DNA of 12,010 bases from GCA-2737125 sp044336815 (GTDB lineage: Bacteria; Actinomycetota; Actinomycetes; S36-B12). The stretch is taken from positions 1 through 12,010 of the forward strand of contig JBIIOU010000050.1 in assembly GCA_044336815.1 (NCBI GenBank), given 5' to 3'. Under the pieces are notes generated by a model that made no database searches, was not told where the DNA came from, and was given only the letters and a program-made list of their open reading frames with translations. The position numbers were made by a program, and so were the translations under genes. Position 1 is the first letter of the stretch. Each line of letters opens with the position of its first letter. Positions 1 to 5,607 of the stretch are shown here, piece after piece.

Positions 1-31
1 GTATCGGCCCGTCCAACGATTGGAGCATGCG

Positions 32-196
32 ATGCCAAATATTGATGTTGCTACGCCAGTAAGTTCAGCGCCATCTGATCGGCTCGCACTCGGTGTTGGT
101 TGGGTGCGGCCCGGTGTGGCCGGTATCAGCGGCACACTAAACCCCTCTGGGTACAGTCAAGGCATGTTAAGTCCCTTTGAGGCTAATGAAGAGTAG
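32..196 (+). CDS. Small protein of unknown function, copy 1 of a tandem paralogous pair (54 aa)
   Basis: I do not recognise this family. The ATG at 32 has a GGAG six bases upstream (22-25), and the frame closes at a TAG at 194-196. Residues 11-40 contain SSAPSDRLALGVGW, then VRPGVAGI, then GTLNPSG. They are nearly identical to residues 11-40 of the next ORF. Residues 41-48 (YSQGMLSP) do not match the paralogue. The protein ends FEANEE, against FEGNEE in copy 2. Coding is supported because the copies differ by a 12-base (in-frame) length change, keep the same stop, and differ mostly at third positions or by conservative changes. No signal peptide or strong membrane helix is visible; the middle is Gly-rich and mildly hydrophobic. 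The pattern of constant front, variable segment and constant tail resembles secreted or modified peptide precursors, but no processing or modification gene is in view. More copies could lie upstream of the window. Confidence 0.6.
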   Translation: MPNIDVATPVSSAPSDRLALGVGWVRPGVAGISGTLNPSGYSQGMLSPFEANEE

Positions 197-226
197 CACC
201 GTTGCCTACCGCTAGGTGGGGTGTTT
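197..226 (+). terminator. Hairpin after small ORF 1, possible terminator
   Basis: It starts directly after the TAG. CCTACC (205-210) pairs with GGTGGG (215-220) across a GCTA loop, with one G-T pair. CAC (197-199) could pair with GTG (221-223) outside this. A short TTT follows and then AAA, so the U-tract is poor. It could equally be an mRNA-stabilising 3' element or part of a larger structured RNA. The same element follows the second ORF. Confidence 0.4.
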
Positions 227-261
227 AAATCCGGCTACCGACCTACAACACGGGAGAGAAA

Positions 262-438
262 ATGTCGAAGAGTGAAGTCAACGGACCAGCAAGTTCAGCA
301 CCAACTGATCGGCTCGCACTCGGTGTTGGTTGGGTGCGGCCCGGTGTGGCAGGTATCGGCGGCACCCTAAACCCCTCCGGGCTAAATACTAACGGCACTT
401 ATCAACGGCAGTACTGCTTTGAGGGTAATGAAGAGTAG
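262..438 (+). CDS. Small protein of unknown function, copy 2 of a tandem paralogous pair (58 aa)
   Basis: This is the paralogue of the gene just upstream, 65 bases after its stop. The ATG at 262 follows a good ribosome binding site (GGGAGAG, about 252-258), and the TAG is at 436-438. The N-terminus is MSKSEVNGPA. Residues 11-40 match copy 1 except for two conservative changes (S15 to T15 and S33 to G33). Residues 41-52 (LNTNGTYQRQYC) are four residues longer than the equivalent segment of copy 1 and unrelated to it. They include the only Cys of either protein (C52). The tail is FEGNEE. Each copy has its own ribosome binding site and its own downstream hairpin, so they look like independent translation units made by duplication of a cassette of about 230 bases. 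The function is unknown. A peptide precursor, a signalling peptide or a small toxin-like protein are all possible, and none is supported by a recognised motif. Confidence 0.65.
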   Translation: MSKSEVNGPASSAPTDRLALGVGWVRPGVAGIGGTLNPSGLNTNGTYQRQYCFEGNEE

Positions 439-468
439 CACCGTTCCCTACCGCTAGGTGGGGTGTTT
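439..468 (+). terminator. Hairpin after small ORF 2, possible terminator
   Basis: CCCTACC (446-452) pairs with GGTGGGG (457-463) across a GCTA loop: seven base pairs, one of them G-T. CAC/GTG can extend the base, and a three-base T run follows. It differs from the copy-1 hairpin by one base (G204 is C446 here), which adds one pair. Its conservation right after the stop suggests a retained role in ending or protecting the transcript. Confidence 0.45.
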
Positions 469-470
469 AA

Positions 471-779
471 ACCCTGTTGATGGCCCCTGACCGCTGTTGG
501 CCTGGGGTCGGTTGTAAACGGAGAGTGAACTCGAACACTCCAGGTGGCCCAGTGCTAGCGGCCCCGGACTCGGCCATACCCAATTGCGCCTGCGCGCATC
601 TTCGCACTTCAGAAAGTTTCGATCGGGCCTTGGCTTTTGGGCGTGAGTTTTTCTACCACTGGATAACTGTCTTAGATCAGGGGAGCAGAACCGGACGGAA
701 CAGCAACAGCTGGCATAACTAAAGCGTGGTGGCGGTCTGAGGTAATTAGTTCGTCACTTATTATCGAGGGAGTCGGAAC
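471..779. other. Intergenic stretch without a supported gene
   Basis: This lies between the small-ORF pair and the 3' end of qcrB. One + strand open frame runs from TTG 477 (or GTG 525) to the TAA ending at 722. It has no usable ribosome binding site, no leaderless -10 box at the right distance, and an unconvincing composition. Its GTG start region (AAACGGAGAGTG) and a GGPVLAAPDS segment faintly recall the N-terminus of small ORF 2, so a decayed third copy cannot be excluded. A small inverted repeat, GAGTG(8 nt)CACTC, lies near 521-538. I see no clear terminator for the qcr operon on the - strand here. Confidence 0.5.
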
Positions 780-2537
780 CTAGTGCTCGGCGCGCTGGGC
801 TAACTGATCCGCATTGCTGTCAGCCATCCCCGGGTGATGAAGTACCCCGCCGTGGCGATTGTGAATCACGTCGGCGTCCTCATAAGCATGCAGCGGCGCT
901 TCGAGAGCGGCATCGTGGGCCACGTGGTGCTGTGCCGCTTCGATCTCGGCAGCGGTTGGCTTGGCGATGTTTTCGGCGTAGAAGAAATGGCTGAGCTTGG
1001 CCCGAATTGATTTGATTCGGTAATAGGGATTTGCAACCCCATCAGCATCGATCTTCACCGGAGCAGGCAGCGGCGCGATGTCGGTCTTCGAGGTGATTAC
1101 TGCCATTTCCTTGTAGTTGATTGGCTCGTGCACCTCGATGAACTCACCATGGGGCAGGCGTAGCACCCGGCCGGTTTCGTAACCGTGCAGCAACTTATCA
1201 CGATCGCGGCGCTGCAAAGCCAAGCAAATGCGCTTGGTAACCAAGAAGGCAATCGGAGGCAGCACGAAAATTGTTAACCGAAGGAACCAGGTAATTGAGT
1301 TGATAGTCAGATTAAAACTCGTTGCAATGATGTCGTTGCCGCCACCAATCCAGAGTAATCCGTAGAAAGTTATTGCCATTACACCTATACCGGTGCGTGT
1401 CGGGTTATTGCGCGGCCGGTCAAGTAGGTGATGCTCGCGCTTGTCGCCGGTGACCCAAGCCTCTAAGAACGGGTAGAAGGCAAGTGCGGTGAAGACAATG
1501 CCGGGCATGATTACGGCAGGGATCAAGATGTTCCACGAGATGGTGTAGCCGAACAAATATGACTCGATATTCGGCATGATTCGCAGCGCCCCATCGAGCC
1601 ATCCGATATACCAGTCAGGCTGTGAACCAGCACTAACTTGATCGGGGGTGTAGGGGCCGAAAATCCAAATCGGGTTGAGTGTTACCAGGCCGGCGATCAG
1701 TGTGCAGATGCCGAACACGATAAAGAAGAAGCCACCAGCCTTTGCCATGTATACCGGCATAAGCGGGTAACCAACCACGTTGTTGTTGGTCCGACCTGGG
1801 CCGGGGAACTGGGTGTGCTTTTGGGTCCAGACCAACATCAGATGCACGGTGACCAAAGCAAGGATTAGCCCAGGCACTAGCAAGATATGGATGCCGTAGA
1901 GCCTCGAGATGAAGTCGGTGCCGGGGAACTCGCCCCCGAAGAGCAGGAAGGCTCCCCAGGTACCAACAATAGGTATGGACTGCACGATGCCACGGGCAAT
2001 CTGGAGCCCGGTGCCTGACAGCAGATCATCGGGGAGTGAGTACCCGGAGAACCCAGCAGCCAGTGCCAAAGTGGCCAGGCCGACCCCGATGATCCAGTTG
2101 AACTCACGAGGTTTACGGAAAGCTCCGGTGAAAAATACCCTGAACATATGCACCGCGATGGCGGCAACAAAGATCAGCGCGGCCCAGTGGTGCATTTGGC
2201 GGATCAAGAGCCCGCCGCGCACATCGAATGAAATATCTAAGGTGGAGGAGTAGGCCTCTGACATCTCGATGCCTTTAAGTGGCACATACGAGCCGTCATA
2301 GATGACCTCAACCATGGAAGGCTTGAAGAACAAGGTCAGGTAAACACCCGAGAGCAGAATCACGATGAAGCTATAAAGGGCAATCTCGCCGAGCATGAAG
2401 GACCAGTGGTCGGGGAAGACTTTTCCGAGGTTGCGACCTAAGAATTTGTTGCTTCCCACACGTTGATCAACGTAGGTAGCAACACCTTCACCGGCGGCCT
2501 CAATAGGGCTTGACGCTGTGGGACTAGTCGTGCTCAT
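780..2537 (-). CDS. qcrB: Cytochrome bc1 complex cytochrome b subunit QcrB
   Basis: This is the menaquinol-oxidising di-haem membrane subunit of the bc1 complex, which passes electrons to the Rieske subunit and moves protons across the membrane. From the ATG at 2537 it is 585 aa. The haem-ligand histidines are H116 and H130 in one helix and H217 and H232 in another. PDWY (307-310) is the actinobacterial form of the quinol-site PEWY motif. Many hydrophobic helices lie between about residues 50 and 435. A hydrophilic, His-rich C-terminal tail of roughly 150 residues follows, typical of Actinobacteria. I chose this start because its ATG overlaps the qcrA stop (ATGA) and has GGGAG six bases upstream. 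A TTG at 2549 would add four residues (MGAW) and is less likely. It is the last gene of the ctaE-qcrCAB operon. The family assignment is secure. Confidence 0.97.
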   Translation of the reverse strand: MSTTSPTASSPIEAAGEGVATYVDQRVGSNKFLGRNLGKVFPDHWSFMLGEIALYSFIVILLSGVYLTLFFKPSMVEVIYDGSYVPLKGIEMSEAYSSTLDISFDVRGGLLIRQMHHWAALIFVAAIAVHMFRVFFTGAFRKPREFNWIIGVGLATLALAAGFSGYSLPDDLLSGTGLQIARGIVQSIPIVGTWGAFLLFGGEFPGTDFISRLYGIHILLVPGLILALVTVHLMLVWTQKHTQFPGPGRTNNNVVGYPLMPVYMAKAGGFFFIVFGICTLIAGLVTLNPIWIFGPYTPDQVSAGSQPDWYIGWLDGALRIMPNIESYLFGYTISWNILIPAVIMPGIVFTALAFYPFLEAWVTGDKREHHLLDRPRNNPTRTGIGVMAITFYGLLWIGGGNDIIATSFNLTINSITWFLRLTIFVLPPIAFLVTKRICLALQRRDRDKLLHGYETGRVLRLPHGEFIEVHEPINYKEMAVITSKTDIAPLPAPVKIDADGVANPYYRIKSIRAKLSHFFYAENIAKPTAAEIEAAQHHVAHDAALEAPLHAYEDADVIHNRHGGVLHHPGMADSNADQLAQRAEH

Positions 2538-3589
2538 CCACGCTCCCAAAAACTAGGTCCGACCGGTTCAGCAAAGGGTGCCTTCGCCACAATGAATCCT
2601 TCCACGTCTACACCAATTGGCAACTGGGGCATGCGCCGCGCGGCCGGGCCAAAGACCACGTTGCCAGAGTCGGCAAGGTCGAATGTCGATTGGTGGCATG
2701 GGCACAGCAAGTGGTGGGTGCGCTGTTCATAAAGGGCAATTGGGCAGCCCACGTGGGTGCAAATCTTTGAGTAGGCGACGATCCCTTGGTAATCCCAGCC
2801 GTCACCTTGCTGCGAGACGATGTCTGCCGGATCCATGCGCACCAAGATGATGGCTGCTTTGCCGCGAGCATTCAAGTTACCCTCGGCGATCTGGACTTCT
2901 TCGAGGTCCTCTGGTGCTGCGGAAACTAGCCCGCCCACGGGGATATCTTCGGGGCGGATCGGCATGTGCGTGGGATCGGTGACAACCCGGATGCCGTCCT
3001 TCCACAAGGTGGTGGTTAAAAGTTCTGAGGGGCTGGGGTTTCCGGGGGGTGAGATCCACAGGTCGCGCAGCATGACGATCAGGGGGATCGGGAAGAGCAC
3101 CATGGCGCCGATCAAGGTGCGTCGGATGATCTTGAAGCGCGCGAAACCAGATTCTTCTTTGCCCCGCTCGTAATTCGCCGCTGCTTCGCCGGTGGCTTCA
3201 GCCGGTGAGGATAGGTCATGTCGCTCTTGGACAACTTCGACATCGGGCATCAATTTTTTTGCCCACTGAATGGCGCCAGCGCCGATCAGGAAAATCGCTG
3301 CACCCATGGTGAATCCAAGGGTGATATTCATGGCCCCGACCACACCGAACACGGGAATATAAACATTCGCTGACTTGTCTATGGCGACGAAGGCGATGAT
3401 AAAAAGCACAACAAACAGCATGGACAACAAGAACATGGAAGAGACTTGGCGCTCAGCCCTGCGTGCTGCCTTTGGGTCAGTATCGGCTACCCGCGGACGG
3501 TGCGGAATATCGGCAACCGGTGAGTAGCCAAGTTTTGCCGGTGCATGTTCGCCGGCGCCGGTCTGTGGGCCTGTACTAATCTCGGTCAT
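2534..3589 (-). CDS. qcrA: Cytochrome bc1 complex Rieske iron-sulfur subunit QcrA
   Basis: This is the 2Fe-2S subunit that takes the first electron from menaquinol at QcrB and hands it to the c-type haems of QcrC. It is 351 aa. The cluster motifs are CTHVGCP (277-283) and CPCHQS (296-301). From the family, C277, H279, C296 and H299 bind the cluster and C282-C298 form the stabilising disulfide. GPAARRMPQLP (314-324) is the usual Pro-rich loop after the second cluster motif. Three hydrophobic segments (about 52-70, 78-108 and 158-175) precede the C-terminal Rieske fold. That three-span architecture is characteristic of Actinobacteria, where most other bacteria have one span. The ATG at 3589 overlaps the qcrC stop by 4 nt, and its own TGA overlaps the qcrB ATG. 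The assignment is secure. Confidence 0.97.
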   Translation of the reverse strand: MTEISTGPQTGAGEHAPAKLGYSPVADIPHRPRVADTDPKAARRAERQVSSMFLLSMLFVVLFIIAFVAIDKSANVYIPVFGVVGAMNITLGFTMGAAIFLIGAGAIQWAKKLMPDVEVVQERHDLSSPAEATGEAAANYERGKEESGFARFKIIRRTLIGAMVLFPIPLIVMLRDLWISPPGNPSPSELLTTTLWKDGIRVVTDPTHMPIRPEDIPVGGLVSAAPEDLEEVQIAEGNLNARGKAAIILVRMDPADIVSQQGDGWDYQGIVAYSKICTHVGCPIALYEQRTHHLLCPCHQSTFDLADSGNVVFGPAARRMPQLPIGVDVEGFIVAKAPFAEPVGPSFWERG

Positions 3590-4377
3590 CGCGCTTTAAT
3601 TCCAATCCATACAGCCACTGCGATCAGGGCGCCGAATACTGCTGTCCACAGGAACAGGCCTTCGGTTACCGGGCCGAGTCGGCCGAGTGAGAGCCCGCCT
3701 GGGTCGGCAGCGTTTTGCAGATAGTCAACATAGGCGATGATGGCCTTTTTATCCTCTTCGGGAAGCGTGGAATCGCTGAAGATCGGCATACTTTGGGGCC
3801 CGGTGATCATGGCTTCATACATCTGCGTTGGGGTGGCGTTCATCAAGCTGGGTGCGTACTTGCCCTGGGTTAATGCTCCACCTTGTCCTGCGGCCTGATG
3901 GCACTGCTGGCAGTTGACCCGAAACAGCACCCCGCCTTCGGCAATGTCAGCGCTACCGAAATCAACCTGCTCAGCGTTTGGGATGGCTGGGCCAGGTGCT
4001 AGCGAAGACACATAAGCCGCTAACGCTGCGGTCTCCTCCGCGTTGTATTGCGGAGGTCCAGCCGCCGCCTGCACACCAGGGGCAGCAAGGGGCATGCGCC
4101 CGGTGGCGACCTGGAAGTCAACAGCGGCTGCACCGACACCGATCAAAGTAGGGCCGCTGGTTGAACCCTGAGCTTGCAGGCTATGGCAGGAGGAGCAGCC
4201 CTCTAGGTAGAGCTGCTTGCCCATTTCGACCTGGGTTTGGCTTCTGGCTGCGCCGGCAGCTTCGGCGGGGCGCACTGTCCCGACAGCGGCATAAACCCCG
4301 CCGACCGCAACCAGGGCGAAAAACAGCATTGCCAAAGCCACGACGGGTTGACGTCGCCTGGCAGCAAGAAACTTCAC
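3586..4377 (-). CDS. qcrC: Cytochrome bc1 complex di-haem cytochrome c subunit QcrC
   Basis: This is the membrane-anchored cytochrome cc that replaces cytochrome c1 and also does the job of soluble cytochrome c, linking bc1 directly to the aa3 oxidase. It is 263 aa. An N-terminal hydrophobic segment (about 11-32) acts as signal or anchor. Two haem c sites follow, CSSCH (61-65) and CQQCH (156-160), each with a likely axial Met downstream (M95 in GRMPL and M197 in SMPIF). A C-terminal membrane helix (about 238-260) ends in KAR. The length is close to other actinobacterial QcrC proteins. The start is GTG at 4377, with AAAGG about nine bases upstream. It lies 19 bases after the ctaE stop and overlaps qcrA by 4 nt. 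Two c haems and no separate cytochrome c gene nearby fit a bcc-aa3 supercomplex. Confidence 0.96.
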   Translation of the reverse strand: MKFLAARRRQPVVALAMLFFALVAVGGVYAAVGTVRPAEAAGAARSQTQVEMGKQLYLEGCSSCHSLQAQGSTSGPTLIGVGAAAVDFQVATGRMPLAAPGVQAAAGPPQYNAEETAALAAYVSSLAPGPAIPNAEQVDFGSADIAEGGVLFRVNCQQCHQAAGQGGALTQGKYAPSLMNATPTQMYEAMITGPQSMPIFSDSTLPEEDKKAIIAYVDYLQNAADPGGLSLGRLGPVTEGLFLWTAVFGALIAVAVWIGIKAR

Positions 4378-4396
4378 GCGGGCAAGCCTTTCGTCG

Positions 4397-5011
4397 CTAT
4401 TTCAGGATGTAAATCATGAAGAAAAGGGCAATCCAGACCACGTCAACAAAGTGCCAGTAATAGGACGCGACGATGGCTCGGGTGGCCTGATCGTGGGTGA
4501 AGCGCTTGGTTGCGTAGGTCGTGGCCAGCACTAGCAGGAAGGCGATTAGTCCGCCGGTAACGTGCAGGCCATGGAACCCGGTGGTGAGGTAGAAAGCGGA
4601 ACCGTACGCATTTGAAGAGAGCGTCAAACCTTCGTGGATCAAAGCCACGTACTCGGTGACCTGACCGGCAACAAAGAATGAGCCCATCAAAAACGTGATG
4701 ATGAACCAGCGGCGCAGCACTTTGACGTCGCCCCGCTCGGCCGCGAAGACCCCCAATTGGCAGGTCACGCTGGATAGGACCAAGACTGTCGTGTTAATGC
4801 TGGCGAAGGGGATATTGAGCAGTTTGGTTTCTTCGGCCCAGAGTTCGGGGTTTACCGCTCGTAGGGTGAAATACATCGCGAAAAGCGCGGCGAAGAACAT
4901 CAGCTCGCTGGCAAGCCAAACTATGGTGCCGATTGCCACCATGTTCGGCCGGTTGGCCGGGGCGTGCGCATAGGCCGCCGGCACCTGCGTTGTTGATGTC
5001 ACGTTAGTCAT
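4397..5011 (-). CDS. ctaE: Cytochrome c oxidase subunit III CtaE
   Basis: This is subunit III of the aa3-type cytochrome c oxidase, an integral membrane protein next to the catalytic subunit I. It is 204 aa from the ATG at 5011. It has about five hydrophobic helices, the short form that lacks the first two helices of the mitochondrial protein. Family-conserved stretches are RPNMVAIGTIVW (21-32), SELMFF with the conserved membrane Glu (E36), FHGLHVTGG (146-154) and YYWHFVDVVW (184-193). I chose the ATG at 5011 because known homologues begin shortly before the RPNM motif. A GTG at 5044 in the same frame would add 11 atypical residues. No Shine-Dalgarno precedes 5011. A loose -10-like TTATCT ends six bases upstream, so a leaderless transcript is possible but weak. 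It is the first gene of the operon, 19 bases before qcrC. The catalytic oxidase subunits are not in this window. Confidence 0.95.
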   Translation of the reverse strand: MTNVTSTTQVPAAYAHAPANRPNMVAIGTIVWLASELMFFAALFAMYFTLRAVNPELWAEETKLLNIPFASINTTVLVLSSVTCQLGVFAAERGDVKVLRRWFIITFLMGSFFVAGQVTEYVALIHEGLTLSSNAYGSAFYLTTGFHGLHVTGGLIAFLLVLATTYATKRFTHDQATRAIVASYYWHFVDVVWIALFFMIYILK

Positions 5012-5072
5012 TCTGGCAGATAAACCACGATGATTCCCGTCCACCCCCCGTGAATCTCGTCACTGTCCATGA

Positions 5073-5096
5073 GGGGCGCGCTGGCATCTGCGCCCC
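5073..5096. promoter_or_regulatory. Perfect 7-bp GC-rich inverted repeat in the ctaE/receiver divergent region
   Basis: GGGGCGC (5073-5079) and GCGCCCC (5090-5096) are perfect inverted arms around a 10-base spacer. They sit between the start of the respiratory operon at 5011 and the divergent receiver gene at 5138. The site could be an operator for one or both genes, or a hairpin in the 5' leader of the ctaE transcript. There is no T-run, so a terminator is unlikely. The role is inferred from position only. Confidence 0.4.
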
Positions 5097-5124
5097 GCGC
5101 TCCATAGGGGGCTCCGGCTCGGTC

Positions 5125-5130
5125 TAAGGT
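5125..5130 (+). promoter_or_regulatory. -10 box of a probable leaderless promoter for the receiver-domain gene
   Basis: TAAGGT fits the actinobacterial TANNNT -10 element. It ends exactly seven bases before the GTG at 5138, so transcription should begin at or next to the start codon. No Shine-Dalgarno and no clear -35 element are visible. The same hexamer at similar spacing precedes the gene at 8570. Confidence 0.55.
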
Positions 5131-5137
5131 TGGGGTC

Positions 5138-5578
5138 GTGAGCGACCAGGTGAGCCCCGAGATAACCCGAAACCTCAAGGTTTTGATCTACAGCGATGAC
5201 CGTGCCGTGCGCAGCGATGTGATGTTGGCACTGGGTAAGCGCCCCGCGCCTGACCTAGCCGAACTGGATTATGTCGAGTGTGCGACCGGCCCGGCATTAA
5301 TTGGGCTGGTCGATAAAGGTCGCTTTGATTTGCTTATCTTGGACGGTGAAGCCACCCCGGTTGGTGGCATGGGGGTGGCCCGGCAGTTGAAGGACGAAAT
5401 CTTCAATTGCCCGCCGATCTTGGTTCTCATCGCCCGCCCGCAAGATGCTTGGTTGGCAACGTGGTCACGTGCTGAAGCGGTTGCCTCGCACCCGATCAAC
5501 GCGGTGCTGCTTGCCGATGCGGTGACCGGTCTACTGCGTCCGAAAATGGCTAAGTTATCCGCCATTGCCACCGCGTGA
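5138..5578 (+). CDS. Stand-alone receiver-domain protein with degenerate switch residues
   Basis: This is a 146-aa single-domain protein with a response-regulator receiver fold and no output domain. Seen in the sequence: the first strand LKVLIYSDD ends in the acidic pair D20-D21; DLLILDGEA places the phospho-acceptor-like aspartate at D69; PILVLIAR (93-100) is the fourth strand; and SHPI (117-120) sits where the conserved Lys-Pro should be. The usual Thr/Ser after strand four is Ile98 and the usual Lys after strand five is His118. Both residues needed for the normal phosphorylation switch are therefore replaced, while the acidic pocket and the Asp remain. This suggests a pseudo-receiver working by binding, or with altered phosphorylation. 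No histidine kinase is nearby. The GTG start at 5138 fits a leaderless transcript. It lies upstream of trpD with a 29-base gap and may be cotranscribed with it. It may affect the divergent respiratory operon, but that is speculation from position. Confidence 0.75.
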   Translation: MSDQVSPEITRNLKVLIYSDDRAVRSDVMLALGKRPAPDLAELDYVECATGPALIGLVDKGRFDLLILDGEATPVGGMGVARQLKDEIFNCPPILVLIARPQDAWLATWSRAEAVASHPINAVLLADAVTGLLRPKMAKLSAIATA

Positions 5579-5592
5579 TTATTGTCTCACCA

Positions 5593-5598
5593 TAACTT
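5593..5598 (+). promoter_or_regulatory. Possible -10 box upstream of trpD
   Basis: TAACTT matches TANNNT and ends nine bases before the TTG at 5608, with no Shine-Dalgarno in between. The spacing is slightly longer than for the other leaderless candidates here, so the call is weak. trpD could also be read from the promoter of the preceding receiver gene. Confidence 0.3.
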
Positions 5599-5607
5599 GA
5601 AGTTGCG

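Larger units (their letters stand above)
56..470 (+). repeat. Imperfect tandem duplication covering both small ORFs
   Basis: Copy 1 spans about 56-228 and copy 2 about 286-470, offset by 230 bases at the left end and 242 at the right. Bases 75-120 and 305-350 are identical (46 bases). Identity stays high to about 150/380 and falls away in a divergent patch (about 152-175 against 382-417). It resumes from the TTTGAGG near each stop through the post-stop hairpin to GTGTTTAAA. The sequences between the copies, including the first 9-10 codons of each ORF, are not similar. Confidence 0.9.

Noticed and set aside
32..438. Lasso-peptide precursors
   Set aside because: After the shared segment there is no core starting with Gly that has an Asp or Glu at positions 7-9, no convincing leader Thr at the -2 position, and no cyclase or protease gene in view.
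56..470. CRISPR-like array from the repeated 46-base segment
   Set aside because: Only two copies, about 230 bases apart, and the repeats extend in frame through two ORFs. This is a gene duplication, not repeats with spacers.
515..545. tRNA-like arm around GAGTG(8 nt)CACTC
   Set aside because: The rest of a cloverleaf (acceptor, D and anticodon arms) cannot be found around it.
477..722. 81-codon + strand open frame as a real gene
   Set aside because: TTG start without a ribosome binding site or a leaderless -10 box, no recognisable motif, and odd composition. Kept only as a possible decayed relative of the small ORFs.
1909..2253. Opposite-strand open frames inside qcrB, qcrA, trpD, the nuclease, NlpC/P60 and fadD genes
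   Set aside because: They are shadows of strongly supported genes, lack their own signals, and have no family resemblance.
2534..2549. Longer QcrB start at TTG 2549
   Set aside because: The ATG at 2537 overlaps the qcrA stop as ATGA and has GGGAG at good spacing. The longer form adds only MGAW.
5012..5044. Longer CtaE start at GTG 5044
   Set aside because: The 11 added residues are not typical of the family; homologues start close to the ATG at 5011.
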